A stretch of DNA of 64,000 nt from Mycobacterium paraense. GTDB taxonomy: Bacteria > Actinomycetota > Actinomycetes > Mycobacteriales > Mycobacteriaceae. Position numbers and translations under genes: made by a program. The notes under the pieces were generated by a model. It was not told the DNA's origin and made no database searches. It saw only the letters and a list, made by a program, of their open reading frames with translations. Positions 17,630-27,340 of the stretch are shown here, piece by piece; within the stretch, counting starts at the first letter, position 1; each line of letters opens with the position of its first letter. Where the stretch lies: contig NZ_LQPM01000007.1 in assembly GCF_002101815.1 (NCBI RefSeq), positions 124,001-188,000 of the forward strand, given 5' to 3'.

Positions 17630-18541
17630 ATGAACCATCTTCTCCGCCGCTCCGAACTCGCGGTGCCCGCGAGCAACGACAACATGTTCGACAAGGCCGC
17701 GGCGTGCGGTGCCGATTTGGTGTTCCTCGACCTCGAGGACGCGGTGCCCGCAGCGTTCAAGGAGGAGTCGCGTGCGAAGGCGATCACGGCCCTCAACGAC
17801 ATCGACTGGGGTCGCACCGCACGCGCGATCCGCATCAACGGCCTGGACACCCAGTGGTGCCATGACGACCTCATCGAGGTGATGACCAAGGCCGGTGACA
17901 ACCTCGACACGATCATCATCCCGAAGGCCCGTCAGGCCCGCGACGTTTGGTGGGTGGACGTGCTGGTCACCCAGCTGGAAGAAAAATTGGCTCTGCGCAA
18001 GCACATTCGGCTCGAGGTGCTCATCGAGGAAGTGGAAGGCCTCGCCAACGCCGAAGCGATCGCGGCGGCCAGCCCCCGGCTGGACGCGTTGATCTTCGGC
18101 GTCGGGGACTTTTCGCTGTCGCAGGGCGCGCGGGTGGACACCAACTTCGTCCCGCTCGGCGACTACCCCGGCGACTTCTGGCATTACGCGCGAAACAAGG
18201 TGATCGTCGCGGCCCGCATTGCCGGCATCGACGCGATCGACGCGCCGTACCCGGATTACAGGGACCTGCCGGGATACGAGCGCGATGCCCGGCGGGCCTC
18301 CCTGCTCGGCTACACGGGCAAATGGGCGATTCATCCCGATCAGGTTCCCGTCGCGAACCAGGTGTACTCGCCGACCGCCGACGAAATCGCCCGTGCGGAG
18401 GGCAATATCGCCGCCTATCGCGAGGCCGAGTCCAAGGGGCGCGGGGCGGTGGGGGTCAACGGCGTCTTGGTCGACGCCGCGCATGTCAGGATGGCGCAGG
18501 AGCTCTTGGCGCGCGCCGCGGCGATCGGCGGCGGCCGCTAG
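17630..18541 (+). CDS. HpcH/HpaI aldolase/CitE-like acyl-CoA lyase
   Basis: 303 aa with GGGAGGA nine bases before ATG 17630. The TIM-barrel of the citrate-lyase beta family is clear: DLVFLDLEDAVP (metal-site acidic pair), RINGLDTQW, VLIEEVEGLANAEAIA and FGVGDFSLSQG. The C-terminal lid has GYTGKWAIHPDQV. Stand-alone CitE-like enzymes cleave malyl-CoA, beta-methylmalyl-CoA or citramalyl-CoA to acetyl- or propionyl-CoA plus glyoxylate or pyruvate. It converges on a pyruvate carboxylase/methylcitrate operon, so pyruvate or propionyl-CoA would be a fitting product. The exact substrate cannot be read from sequence. Confidence 0.88.
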   Translation: MNHLLRRSELAVPASNDNMFDKAAACGADLVFLDLEDAVPAAFKEESRAKAITALNDIDWGRTARAIRINGLDTQWCHDDLIEVMTKAGDNLDTIIIPKARQARDVWWVDVLVTQLEEKLALRKHIRLEVLIEEVEGLANAEAIAAASPRLDALIFGVGDFSLSQGARVDTNFVPLGDYPGDFWHYARNKVIVAARIAGIDAIDAPYPDYRDLPGYERDARRASLLGYTGKWAIHPDQVPVANQVYSPTADEIARAEGNIAAYREAESKGRGAVGVNGVLVDAAHVRMAQELLARAAAIGGGR

Positions 18542-21500
18542 CTGACCACCACCAACAAATCGCCGCCTTCGACCTGCGCGGTCTGAGACACCGCCACGCG
18601 CGCGACCTTCCCGGCCTTGGGAGTGGTTACGGCGGCTTCCATCTTCATCGCTTCGATCGTGGCGATCGTCTGGCCGGGCTCCACCTGCTCGCCGACGCTG
18701 GCGGTGACAGTGACGACACCCGCGAAGGGGGCGGCGATGTGGTCGGGGTTGGCGCGGTCCGCCTTTTCCGCGGCGGGCACGTCCGCGGCGATGCTGCGGT
18801 CGCGCACCACCACCGGCCGCAACTGGCCGTTGAGGATGCACATCACGGTGCGCAGGCCACGTTCGTCGGGATCGGAGATGGCCTCCAGGCCGATCAGCAG
18901 CTCCACACCGCGTTCCAACTCGACGCGGTGTTCGTCCCCCTGGCGCAATCCGTAGAAGAACTGATTGGCGCTCAGCCGCGACGTGTCACCGTATTGCTCA
19001 CGGTGCTCCTCGAGTTCCCTGGTAGGCCCGGGGAACAGTAGCCGATTCAGGGTTGCCTGGCGGCCGGCGCCGGGGCTGGCCAGCGCCGCTTCATCGTCGG
19101 CGGACAGCTGCTGCTCCGCCTTCGCCGGACCGCGGCCATGTAATGCCTTGGTGCGCAACGGTTCCGGCCAGCCGCCCGGCGGATCACCCAACTCCCCGCG
19201 CAGGAAGCCGATGACCGAGTCCGGGATGTCGTAACGCGCCGGGTCGTCGGCGAAATCCTGCGCGGTGATGCCCGCCCCCACCAGTGCCAGCGCCAAGTCC
19301 CCGACCACCTTGCTCGACGGGGTGACCTTGACGAGGCGCCCGAGGGTGGCGTCGGCGCCGGCGTACGCATCTTCGACGTCCTCGAACCGGTCTCCGAGGC
19401 CGAGCGCGATCGCCTGCTGTCGCAGGTTCGACAACTGGCCACCAGGAATTTCATGGTGATACACCCGCCCGGTCGGGCCCGGCAGCCCGGATTCGAAGGG
19501 CGCGTATACCTTCCGGAGCGCTTCCCAGTACGGCTCCAGATCGCACACGGCGGCAAGCGACAGCCCGGTGTCGTAGGAGGTGTGGGCCGCGGCGGCTACG
19601 ATCGAGGACAGCGCCGGCTGGCTCGTAGTGCCCGCAAGCGGAGCCGCGGCGCCGTCGACGGCGTCGGCGCCCGCGCGCCAGGCGGCCACGTACGTGGCCA
19701 ATTGGCCGCCCGGCGTGTCGTGGGTGTGCACGTGCACCGGCAGCTCGAAGCGGGACTTGAGCGCGGACACCAGCGTCGCGGCGGCCGGCGCGCGCAGCAG
19801 CCCCGCCATGTCCTTGATCGCGAGGACGTGCGCCCCTGCCATGACGATCTGCTCGGCGAGCTTGAGGTAGTAATCGAGCGTGTACAGGTTCTCGGACGGA
19901 TCGCTGAGATCGCCGGTGTAACACATCGCGACCTCGGCCACCGCCGTCCCGGTTTGCCGCACGGCGTCGATTGCCGGCCGCATCGAATCGACGTTGTTGA
20001 GGGCGTCGAAGATCCGGAAGATGTCGATTCCGGTAGCGGCGGCCTCCTCGACGAACGCAGTGGTCACGGTTTCGGGATAAGGCGTGTAGCCCACCGTGTT
20101 TCGGCCGCGCAGCAGCATCTGCAAACAGATGTTGGGCATCGCCTCGCGCAACGCCGCGAGCCGCTCCCACGGGTCTTCTTTCAGGAAGCGCAGCGCCACG
20201 TCGTAGGTGGCCCCGCCCCAGCATTCCACCGACAACAGTTGCGGCATCATCCGCGCGATGTAGGGCGCCACCCTGAGCAGCCCGCTGGTGCGCAGGCGCG
20301 TGGCGAGCAAGGACTGGTGCGCATCGCGGAAGGTGGTATCCGTGAGGCGGAGGCCGCGCGAATCGCGAAGCCAGGCCGCGAATCGCTCCGGCCCGAGTTC
20401 GGCCAGGAGCTGCCTGGAACCGGCGGGCGGGGCCGCCGACAGGTCGATGTCAGGGAGCTTGTCGTGCGGGTACACCGTCGACGGGCGCTCGCCGTGCGGC
20501 TTGTTGACGGTGACGTCGGCGAGGTAGCTGAGGATTTTGGTGCCGCGGTCGGCCGAACTGCGCGCGGTGAGCAGCTGCGGCCGCTGCTCGATGAACGACG
20601 TCGTGATGCGACCGGCTTGAAAGTCCGTGTCGTCCAGAACGGCCTGCAGGAACGGAATGTTCGTCGAAACACCCCGGATGCGGAATTCGGCGACCGCGCG
20701 CCGTGCCCGGCGCACCGCCGTGGGGAAGTCGCGCCCCCGGCACGTCAGCTTGATCAGCATCGAGTCGAAGTGGGCGCTGATCTCCGCGCCCAGCGTGGTG
20801 CCGCCGTCCAGCCGGATTCCCGCTCCGCCTGGGGTGCGGTATGCCGTGATACGGCCCGTGTCGGGGCGGAAACCGTTGGCCGGGTCCTCGGTGGTAATCC
20901 GGCACTGCAACGCCGCACCGTGCGGAGCGATCGAGTCCTGGCTTAAGCCAATCTCTTCCAGGGTCTGCCCGGCCGCGATCCGCAGTTGCGCCGACACCAG
21001 GTCGACGTCGGTTATCTCCTCGGTGACCGTGTGCTCCACCTGGATGCGAGGGTTCATTTCGATGAACACGTGATTGCCGCGTTCATCGAGAAGGAATTCC
21101 ACCGTGCCCGCGCATGTGTACCCGATGCTTTGCGCAAACGCCACTGCGTCCGCGCAGATCCGCTCGCGCAGTTCGGGATCCAGGTTGGGCGCCGGTGCGA
21201 TCTCGATGACCTTCTGGTGCCGCCGCTGGACGCTGCAGTCCCGCTCGTAGAGATGGATCACGTTGCCGTCGTTGTCGGCCAGTACCTGGACTTCGATGTG
21301 GCGAGGGTTGAGCACCGCCTGCTCGAGGAACACCGAGGCGTCCCCGAACGCGGATTCGGCCTCGCGGCTGGCCGCCTCGATCGCCTCCGCCAGCGCCGCG
21401 CGGTCGGTGACCCGGCGCATGCCTCGGCCCCCGCCGCCGGCAACCGCCTTGACAAACAAAGGAAAAGTCATCGACTCGGCGGCCGTGAGCAGTTCGTGCA

Positions 21501-21921
21501 CCGAGGTCGAGGGCAGCGAGGAAGTCAGCACCGGGAGACCGGCCTCCCGCGCCGCCGCGATCGCCCGGGACTTGTTACCGGTGAGCTCGAGCACCTCGGC
21601 GCACGGGCCGACGAAGGTGATGCCGGCGGCCGCGCACGCCGCCGCGAGGTCCGGATTCTCCGATAGGAAGCCGTAGCCGGGGTAGATCGCATCCGCCCCG
21701 CACTCCCGCGCCGTCGCGACGATGTCGTCGACCGACAGGTAGGCGCGGACCGGGTGGCCCGGCTCGCCGATCTGATACGACTCGTCGGCCTTCAGCCGGT
21801 GCACGGAGTTGCGGTCCTCGTACGGATAGACCGCGACGGTGGCCATTTCCAGCTCGTAGGCCGCGCGGAATGCGCGGATCGCGATCTCTCCCCGATTGGC
21901 GACCAGAACCTTCGCGAACAC
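18538..21921 (-). CDS. pyc: Pyruvate carboxylase
   Basis: 1127 aa, full length for the single-chain enzyme. The frame is open further upstream, but GTG 21921 gives the standard start FAKVLVANRGEIAIRAF. Domains in order: biotin carboxylase with KAVAGGGGRGMR and FIEMNPRIQVEHTVTE; carboxyltransferase with TDTTFRDAHQSLLATR and HTHDTPGG; and a C-terminal biotinyl domain with the biotinylated lysine in EAMKMEA. It carboxylates pyruvate to oxaloacetate using ATP and bicarbonate. It is last in the prpD-prpB-prpC operon, five bases after prpC, which would regenerate the oxaloacetate that methylcitrate synthase uses. Whether this is the only copy cannot be told here. Confidence 0.96.
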   Translation of the reverse strand: MFAKVLVANRGEIAIRAFRAAYELEMATVAVYPYEDRNSVHRLKADESYQIGEPGHPVRAYLSVDDIVATARECGADAIYPGYGFLSENPDLAAACAAAGITFVGPCAEVLELTGNKSRAIAAAREAGLPVLTSSLPSTSVHELLTAAESMTFPLFVKAVAGGGGRGMRRVTDRAALAEAIEAASREAESAFGDASVFLEQAVLNPRHIEVQVLADNDGNVIHLYERDCSVQRRHQKVIEIAPAPNLDPELRERICADAVAFAQSIGYTCAGTVEFLLDERGNHVFIEMNPRIQVEHTVTEEITDVDLVSAQLRIAAGQTLEEIGLSQDSIAPHGAALQCRITTEDPANGFRPDTGRITAYRTPGGAGIRLDGGTTLGAEISAHFDSMLIKLTCRGRDFPTAVRRARRAVAEFRIRGVSTNIPFLQAVLDDTDFQAGRITTSFIEQRPQLLTARSSADRGTKILSYLADVTVNKPHGERPSTVYPHDKLPDIDLSAAPPAGSRQLLAELGPERFAAWLRDSRGLRLTDTTFRDAHQSLLATRLRTSGLLRVAPYIARMMPQLLSVECWGGATYDVALRFLKEDPWERLAALREAMPNICLQMLLRGRNTVGYTPYPETVTTAFVEEAAATGIDIFRIFDALNNVDSMRPAIDAVRQTGTAVAEVAMCYTGDLSDPSENLYTLDYYLKLAEQIVMAGAHVLAIKDMAGLLRAPAAATLVSALKSRFELPVHVHTHDTPGGQLATYVAAWRAGADAVDGAAAPLAGTTSQPALSSIVAAAAHTSYDTGLSLAAVCDLEPYWEALRKVYAPFESGLPGPTGRVYHHEIPGGQLSNLRQQAIALGLGDRFEDVEDAYAGADATLGRLVKVTPSSKVVGDLALALVGAGITAQDFADDPARYDIPDSVIGFLRGELGDPPGGWPEPLRTKALHGRGPAKAEQQLSADDEAALASPGAGRQATLNRLLFPGPTRELEEHREQYGDTSRLSANQFFYGLRQGDEHRVELERGVELLIGLEAISDPDERGLRTVMCILNGQLRPVVVRDRSIAADVPAAEKADRANPDHIAAPFAGVVTVTASVGEQVEPGQTIATIEAMKMEAAVTTPKAGKVARVAVSQTAQVEGGDLLVVVS

Positions 21922-21926
21922 GGTAT

Positions 21927-23054
21927 TTACGATAGGGCGCGTTGCGGCGGTCCGACATACTCGCTGAGCGGGCGGATCAGCGCATTGGACGCGGTCTGCT
22001 CGATGATGTGGGCCGTCCACCCGGTGATGCGGCTCATCACGAAAATCGGCGTGAAGAATCCGATGTCGAAGCCCATCAGGTAGTAGGCGGGACCAGTGGG
22101 GAAATCCAGGTTCGGCTTGATCCCGTTGGCCTCGGCCATCCCGTTTTCCAGGACCTCGTAGATGTCGAGCCACCTCTGTCCGTCGCGGGCGGCGGCGACA
22201 CGCTTGAGTGCTTCCTTCATGGTCGGCACCCTGGAGTCGCCGTTCTTGTATACCCGGTGACCGAAGCCCATGATCTTTTCTTTGCGAACCAGCTTGCCCT
22301 GCAACCACTCCGATGCCTTGTCGGCGGTGCCGATTTCGAGCATGTCGTGCATTACCGCTTCGTTGGCGCCGCCATGAAGCGAGCCCTTGAGCGCGCCGAT
22401 AGCCGCCGTGACCGCGCTGTAGATGTCGGACTGGGTGGAGGTGACCACCCGCGCGGCGAACGTGGAGGCGTTGAAGCTGTGCTCGGCGTACAGCACCATC
22501 GACTGCTCGAAGGCGTCGACGACCGCCGGCTCGGGAACGTCGCCGAAGCACATGTGCAGGAAGTTCTGTGCGTAGCCCATGTGGCTGTGCGGTGCGATGG
22601 GATCGAGACCGCGCCGCCGACGCATGTCCGCGGCGACGATGGTGGGCAGCACCGCGAACATCCGCAGCGCCTTGGCGTAGTTGGCCTGCGGGCTGGCGTC
22701 GTCCTCGTCGGGGTCCTCGGCGCCCATGGAGCTGATGAAGGTGCGCACCACGTCCATCGGGTGGCAGGTGTCGGGCAACTTGGCCAACAACGACAGCTGG
22801 GACCGGTTGAGCCGGCGCGACGCGCGTTCCCGCTGGGTGAACAGCGCGAGCTGCTGGTCATCGGGTAGCTCGCCGTGCCACAGCAGATACGCGACCTGCT
22901 CGAAGCTGCAGTTCGCCGCGAGGTCCTGAACTGCGTACCCGCGGTAGGTCAATGAGTTGGTCTCGGGCACGACCTTCGAGATCGCGGTGGTGTCGACGAC
23001 GACACCGGCCAAGCCCTTGAAGATGCGGGGCTTGTTGTCTTCGATGGTGCTCAT
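21927..23054 (-). CDS. prpC: 2-methylcitrate synthase/citrate synthase
   Basis: 375 aa, the short citrate-synthase type used for methylcitrate synthesis. It carries the active-site histidine regions SLHGGANEAVM and MGFGHRVYKN (CoA/oxaloacetate loop) and the catalytic aspartate region PNLDFPTGPAYYLMG. It condenses propionyl-CoA, and often acetyl-CoA, with oxaloacetate. Its start overlaps the prpB stop (ATGA), and pyruvate carboxylase follows within five bases. It corresponds to the gene next to prpD in M. tuberculosis. Confidence 0.94.
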   Translation of the reverse strand: MSTIEDNKPRIFKGLAGVVVDTTAISKVVPETNSLTYRGYAVQDLAANCSFEQVAYLLWHGELPDDQQLALFTQRERASRRLNRSQLSLLAKLPDTCHPMDVVRTFISSMGAEDPDEDDASPQANYAKALRMFAVLPTIVAADMRRRRGLDPIAPHSHMGYAQNFLHMCFGDVPEPAVVDAFEQSMVLYAEHSFNASTFAARVVTSTQSDIYSAVTAAIGALKGSLHGGANEAVMHDMLEIGTADKASEWLQGKLVRKEKIMGFGHRVYKNGDSRVPTMKEALKRVAAARDGQRWLDIYEVLENGMAEANGIKPNLDFPTGPAYYLMGFDIGFFTPIFVMSRITGWTAHIIEQTASNALIRPLSEYVGPPQRALS

Positions 23055-23977
23055 GAGGTGACTCCTTCAGAAGCTTCGGTGGCGAAGTTGTAGATGTCGG
23101 AATCGAATCGGTTGTACTCGGCGTAGCGCAGCAGCTCGTACAGTCTGCTGCGGTGCTGCATCCGTTCGACAAGCCCGGATTGCGTTCCCGCATCCGCGAT
23201 TTCACGAAGGCCGGCTTCGACGGCGTACATGGCCAGCCGCAGGGTCGTCACCGGGTAGATCACCACGTTGTAGCCGATGTCGGACAGCTGCTCGGCGGTA
23301 AGCAACTGCGACTTGCCGAACTCGGTCATGTTGGCCAGCAAGGGTGTATCCACGGCGGCCCGGAACTGTTCGAATTCGGCGGGCGTGTGCAGGGCTTCGG
23401 TGAAGATCAGGTCGGCGCCCGCGTCGGCGTAGGCCTTGGCCCGTTCGATCGCCGCGGCAATCCCTTCGATGCCCGCCGCGTCGGTGCGGGCGCAAATGAC
23501 GAAATTCGGGTCACGGCGGGCGGATACGGCGGCCCGCAGGCGTTTGATCATCTCGCCCGCCGGCACCACGGCCTTGCCGTCCAAGTGACCGCACCGCTTC
23601 GGGTTTTCCTGGTCCTCCAGGTGGCAGCCGGCCAGACCGGCGTCCTCCAGTACGGTCACTGTGCGGGCGGCGCTCATCGGTTCGCCGAAGCCGGTGTCGG
23701 CATCGATGAAGGTGGGCAGGTCGGTGACAGAGGCGATCTGCGCCCCGCGCGCGGAGACCTCGGTCAGGGTCGTCAGCCCGATGTCGGGTAGGCCCAGGTC
23801 GGCCGACAACACCGCCCCGGACACGTACACGCCGTCGAACCCGATCTCGGCGATGAGCCTGGCCACCAACGGCGAAAACGCACCCGGAAAGCGTTGCAGC
23901 CGACCGCTTTTCAGCGCGGCGCGGAAATCCGCCCGCTTCTGCGCCGCGGGTGCCACACCGCCGATCAGCCCGCTCAT
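23051..23977 (-). CDS. prpB: 2-methylisocitrate lyase
   Basis: 308 aa. It contains the PEP-mutase/isocitrate-lyase superfamily signature KRCGH in the active-site loop, DADTGFGEP (metal-binding acids), and HLEDQENPKRCGHLDGK; CARTDA follows. It splits 2-methylisocitrate into pyruvate and succinate, closing the methylcitrate cycle. It overlaps prpD by one base and prpC by four. From memory, M. tuberculosis has no dedicated prpB and uses isocitrate lyase instead, so this genome has the complete three-gene set. Confidence 0.94.
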   Translation of the reverse strand: MSGLIGGVAPAAQKRADFRAALKSGRLQRFPGAFSPLVARLIAEIGFDGVYVSGAVLSADLGLPDIGLTTLTEVSARGAQIASVTDLPTFIDADTGFGEPMSAARTVTVLEDAGLAGCHLEDQENPKRCGHLDGKAVVPAGEMIKRLRAAVSARRDPNFVICARTDAAGIEGIAAAIERAKAYADAGADLIFTEALHTPAEFEQFRAAVDTPLLANMTEFGKSQLLTAEQLSDIGYNVVIYPVTTLRLAMYAVEAGLREIADAGTQSGLVERMQHRSRLYELLRYAEYNRFDSDIYNFATEASEGVTS

Positions 23978-25482
23978 CAGAAGATTCCCGGTGGGATCGT
24001 CGGCGCCTTGTCGAGCACCAGCGGACCGACCGCGATGTTGAGCGTGCCTAACGCTCCCGCCTGCAGGTCCGGAAGGGCTTCCGCCGCCGACAGGAACCGC
24101 CGTTGCTCGGATTCGCTGACGACACCGTCGGCCAACTCGGTGAACTTCGCGATGTACTGCTTGCGCTCAAACGGCCGCGCCCCCAGCGGATGAGCGTCGG
24201 CGACGGCGATCTCGTCGACGATGACTTCGCCGCTTTTCAGCGTGATCTCCGCGCGCGCGCCGAAGGCCTTCTCCGCCGGATCGGTGGAGTGGTAGCGCCG
24301 CGTCCACTCGGGGTCTTCGACGGTCGAGATTTTGCGCCACAGCTCGACGGTGTCGGGCCGGTGCGTCCGTTCGGGTGCGTAGGACCGTTCGTGATGCCAT
24401 GTGCCGTCCTGCAGAGCGACCGCGAAGATGTACATCACGGAATGGTCCAGCGTCTCCCGCGAGGCGTCCGGATCCATCTTCTGCGGATCGCCTGACCCGG
24501 TGCCGATCACGTAGTGGGTGTGATGGCTGGTGTGCAGCACGATCGTCGCGACTTGGTCCAAGTCGCCGATTCGCTCACGCATCCGGCGCGCGAGGTCGAT
24601 CAGCGCCTGGCTCTGGTACTCGGCCGAGTGCTCCTTGGTGTAGGTGTCCAGGATGGCGCGCTTGGGCTCGCCCGGCTCGGGCAGCGGCACCCGATACGTG
24701 TGCTCGGGTCCCGATAGCAGCCAGGCGATCACACCGTCCTCGCCCTCCCAGATCGGCGCGGGTGCTCCTTCGCCGCGCATCGCGCGGTCGACGGCCTCGA
24801 TGGCCACCTTCCCGGCCCATGCCGGCGCGTACGCCTTCCAGCTCGAGATCAGGCCCTTGCGCGACTGCCGGGTGGCCGTTGTCAGGTGCAGCGCCTGACC
24901 AATGGCCTGGTAGATGGTCTCCTCGTCCAGGCGAAGCATCGTGCCCAGGCCCGCGGCTACCGACGGGCCGAGGTGCGCAACATGGTCGATCTTGTGTTCG
25001 TGCAGGCAGATTCCCTTGACCAGGTCGACCTGAATCTCGTAACCGGTGGCGATGCCGCGGATCAGGTCCGCACCGCTGGTACCGAGGTGTTGGGCGACGG
25101 CGATCAGGGCGGGGATGTTGTCACCCGGGTGCGAGTACTCCGCGGCCAGGAAGGTGTCGTGGAAATCCAGTTCGCGTACCGCGACCCCATTAGCCCAGGC
25201 CGCCCATTCCGGCGAATAGTCGCCGGCGACACCAAAAACCTTTGCGCCTTTGAATGAGTTGGGGTGGGCCTGCGCCTGCGCGCGCGCGACGGCTACCGGA
25301 CGGCGGGTCACGGACGCGGCCGACACCGCAGCGTTGTCGATGATGCGGTTGATCACCATCGCCTGGGTTTCCGCCGGCACCGCAACGGGGTCGGCCGCCA
25401 CCTCGGCGATCTTCCACGCCAGGTGCTCGCTACGCGGAAAGTGCTCGGCGCTACGCCGAGTACGGACGTCATGTATGCGCAT
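23977..25482 (-). CDS. prpD: 2-methylcitrate dehydratase
   Basis: 501 aa from ATG 25482; a GTG three codons earlier at 25491 is an alternative. MmgE/PrpD family: helical N-terminal domain with [14 protein letters not shown] and the active-site segments [22 protein letters not shown] and [15 protein letters not shown]. It dehydrates 2-methylcitrate to 2-methylaconitate or methyl-cis-aconitate. It is the first gene of the minus-strand operon, and its promoter faces the PrpR-type regulator across 119 bp containing TTGCGAA repeats. Confidence 0.95.
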   Translation of the reverse strand: MRIHDVRTRRSAEHFPRSEHLAWKIAEVAADPVAVPAETQAMVINRIIDNAAVSAASVTRRPVAVARAQAQAHPNSFKGAKVFGVAGDYSPEWAAWANGVAVRELDFHDTFLAAEYSHPGDNIPALIAVAQHLGTSGADLIRGIATGYEIQVDLVKGICLHEHKIDHVAHLGPSVAAGLGTMLRLDEETIYQAIGQALHLTTATRQSRKGLISSWKAYAPAWAGKVAIEAVDRAMRGEGAPAPIWEGEDGVIAWLLSGPEHTYRVPLPEPGEPKRAILDTYTKEHSAEYQSQALIDLARRMRERIGDLDQVATIVLHTSHHTHYVIGTGSGDPQKMDPDASRETLDHSVMYIFAVALQDGTWHHERSYAPERTHRPDTVELWRKISTVEDPEWTRRYHSTDPAEKAFGARAEITLKSGEVIVDEIAVADAHPLGARPFERKQYIAKFTELADGVVSESEQRRFLSAAEALPDLQAGALGTLNIAVGPLVLDKAPTIPPGIF

Positions 25483-25560
25483 AGGCCGCACAGTACGCAG
25501 CCGGGGATGCCGGGTAAATGCCCTAAAGAAGCGTAATTTTGTGTCCTTATCCCCAGCTTT

Positions 25561-25576
25561 TTGCGAATGTTGCGAA
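25561..25576. promoter_or_regulatory. TTGCGAA direct repeats, candidate PrpR/RamB site
   Basis: TTGCGAA occurs at 25561-25567 and again at 25570-25576, in the prpD-regulator gap and about 25 bp before the regulator start. RamB/PrpR proteins are known to bind TTTGCAAA-type elements, and these copies differ by one base from a TTGCAAA core. The position fits autoregulation and control of prpD. Confidence 0.5.
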
Positions 25577-25601
25577 AGCGGGCCGGCGTATCGTAAAGCG
25601 C

Positions 25602-27017
25602 GTGGTGAAGACGTTCGCCGGTGCGCGGCTGCGGCGGCTGCGGGAAGACCACGGGTTGACCCAGGTGGCGCTTGCGCGCGTTTTGGGGCTGTCGACCAGC
25701 TATGTCAACCAGCTCGAGAACGATCAGCGCCCGATCACGGTGCCGGTACTGCTGACCCTTTCCGAGCGGTTCGATCTTCCGGCTCAGTACTTCGCGCCGG
25801 ATTCCGATGCGCGCTTGGTGTCGGACTTGCGAGAGGTGCTCGCCGAGGGTCCTGTGACGGCCGCACAAATTGAGGAACTCGTCGCCCGCATGCCGGTGGT
25901 CGGTCAGACGTTGGTCAATTTGCACCGCCGATTGCACGACGCCACCGCGGACCTCGAGGCGCTGCACAGTCGGGCCAACACCGAGACAACGGCGGCGCCT
26001 CAGCAGCCCATGCCCTTCGAAGAGGTCCGAGACTTCTTCTACGATCGCAAAAATTACATCGGCGAACTGGACCTCGCGGCCGAGGAATTGTTCGACTGCC
26101 ACCGCCTCCGGATCGGCGGCCTCGACGCCCAATTGGCGCGGCTGCTCGACGACCAACTCGGTGTCGCAGTGGTGATCGACGATGGCCGGGCACTTAATCC
26201 CAACTCCAAGCGCCTCTTTCACCCCGAGTCAAAGACGTTGTACCTGGCCCGCTGGCTGCATCCCGGCCAACGCGCGTTTCAGCTCGCGACCCAGATCGCG
26301 CTGCTTACTCAGGCCGAACTGATCACCGGCCTCATCGCAGGCGACGATCAGCTCAGCGACGATGCCCGTGGCGTGGCGCGGATCGGCCTGGCCAACTACT
26401 TCGCCGGCGCCCTGCTGCTCCCCTACCTGAGGTTTCTCGACGCCGCCGAGAGCGTGCGCTACGACGTCGACCAATTGGCACGGCGGTTCGAGGTGGGCTT
26501 CGAGACCATTTGCCACCGGCTGTCTACCCTGCAACGCTCCGGCGCGCGCGGAGTGCCCTTCATCTTCGTCCGCACCGACAGCGCCGGAAACATCTCTAAA
26601 CGGCAGTCCGCCACGGCCTTTCACTTCTCCCGCGTTGGCGGAAACTGCCCGCTGTGGGTGGTGCATCATGCTTCTTCCCGTCCCGGCGAGTTCTTGACGC
26701 AAGTTGCTCAGATGCCCGACGACCGCACCTATTTCTGGATCGCGCGGACCACCACGGCCGAGCGCCGTAGCTATCTCGGCCCCGACAAGAGCTTCACCAT
26801 CGGGTTGGGATGCGACGTGGCCCACGCCGAGAAGCTCATTTACTCGGTCGGCGTCGACCTGACCAACGGCGAAGTCGTGGTGCCTATCGGCGCCGGGTGC
26901 AAGATCTGCGACCGTCCCGCCTGCCCCCAACGCGCGTTTCCCTACCTCGGCCACCCTGTGCACGTGGACCCGCACACCAGCACGGATCTGCCGTATCCGC
27001 CTGTGCTCGCGCCTTAG
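25602..27017 (+). CDS. prpR: PrpR/RamB-type short-chain fatty acyl regulator
   Basis: 471 aa from GTG 25602 (a second GTG follows). An N-terminal XRE helix-turn-helix ([20 protein letters not shown], then [13 protein letters not shown]) is followed by an ImmA/IrrE-like segment and a C-terminal DUF2083 domain with [20 protein letters not shown]. Cysteines in GLGCDV, GCKIC and PACPQ match the iron-sulfur-binding set reported for PrpR. It should activate methylcitrate genes in response to propionyl-CoA. It is divergent from prpD, the usual arrangement. The PrpR/RamB paralogue assignment rests on position. Confidence 0.9.
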   Translation: MVKTFAGARLRRLREDHGLTQVALARVLGLSTSYVNQLENDQRPITVPVLLTLSERFDLPAQYFAPDSDARLVSDLREVLAEGPVTAAQIEELVARMPVVGQTLVNLHRRLHDATADLEALHSRANTETTAAPQQPMPFEEVRDFFYDRKNYIGELDLAAEELFDCHRLRIGGLDAQLARLLDDQLGVAVVIDDGRALNPNSKRLFHPESKTLYLARWLHPGQRAFQLATQIALLTQAELITGLIAGDDQLSDDARGVARIGLANYFAGALLLPYLRFLDAAESVRYDVDQLARRFEVGFETICHRLSTLQRSGARGVPFIFVRTDSAGNISKRQSATAFHFSRVGGNCPLWVVHHASSRPGEFLTQVAQMPDDRTYFWIARTTTAERRSYLGPDKSFTIGLGCDVAHAEKLIYSVGVDLTNGEVVVPIGAGCKICDRPACPQRAFPYLGHPVHVDPHTSTDLPYPPVLAP

Positions 27018-27029
27018 CCACCGCGGCAC

Positions 27030-27251
27030 GTGCAGCCTCTCGACGCCGTGGCCGCCTCGATCGGCGACCTAGGGAACCAAGCGGTTGACTTCTTCAATTC
27101 CGTCTACGGCCAGGTACTCCACTGGATCAACCGCGTCGAGAATCTGGTGGCCAGCGTGGTCGTCGCCCTCATCTTCGGCTTGATCGTCGCGTTCATCCTC
27201 GCGTTTCTTCTTCTGATGGCTTCTCGCCGGTTAGTGAATACTTACGTCTAG
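27030..27251 (+). CDS. Small single-pass membrane protein
   Basis: 73 aa from GTG 27030, just 12 bases after the regulator stop. The N-terminal half is amphipathic (VDFFNSVYGQVLHWINRVEN). The C-terminal half is one long hydrophobic segment (ASVVVALIFGLIVAFILAFLLLM, counting two halves) ending in RRLVNTYV. It may be an accessory of the regulator or of the following diguanylate cyclase. No family was recognised. Confidence 0.5.
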   Translation: MQPLDAVAASIGDLGNQAVDFFNSVYGQVLHWINRVENLVASVVVALIFGLIVAFILAFLLLMASRRLVNTYV

Positions 27252-27340
27252 TCGATTCTGAGAGGTTCGCCGATTCTGCGCTTTTGCCTCGGACGACGGG
27301 TGTTTGATGCTGAGCTGTCTCCTGGGAGGAGGTGCGCAGC

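Noticed and set aside
16428..18541. Itaconate degradation operon
   Set aside because: CoA-transferase and CitE-like lyase fit, but no itaconyl-CoA hydratase is present in the window, so the pathway name is not supported.
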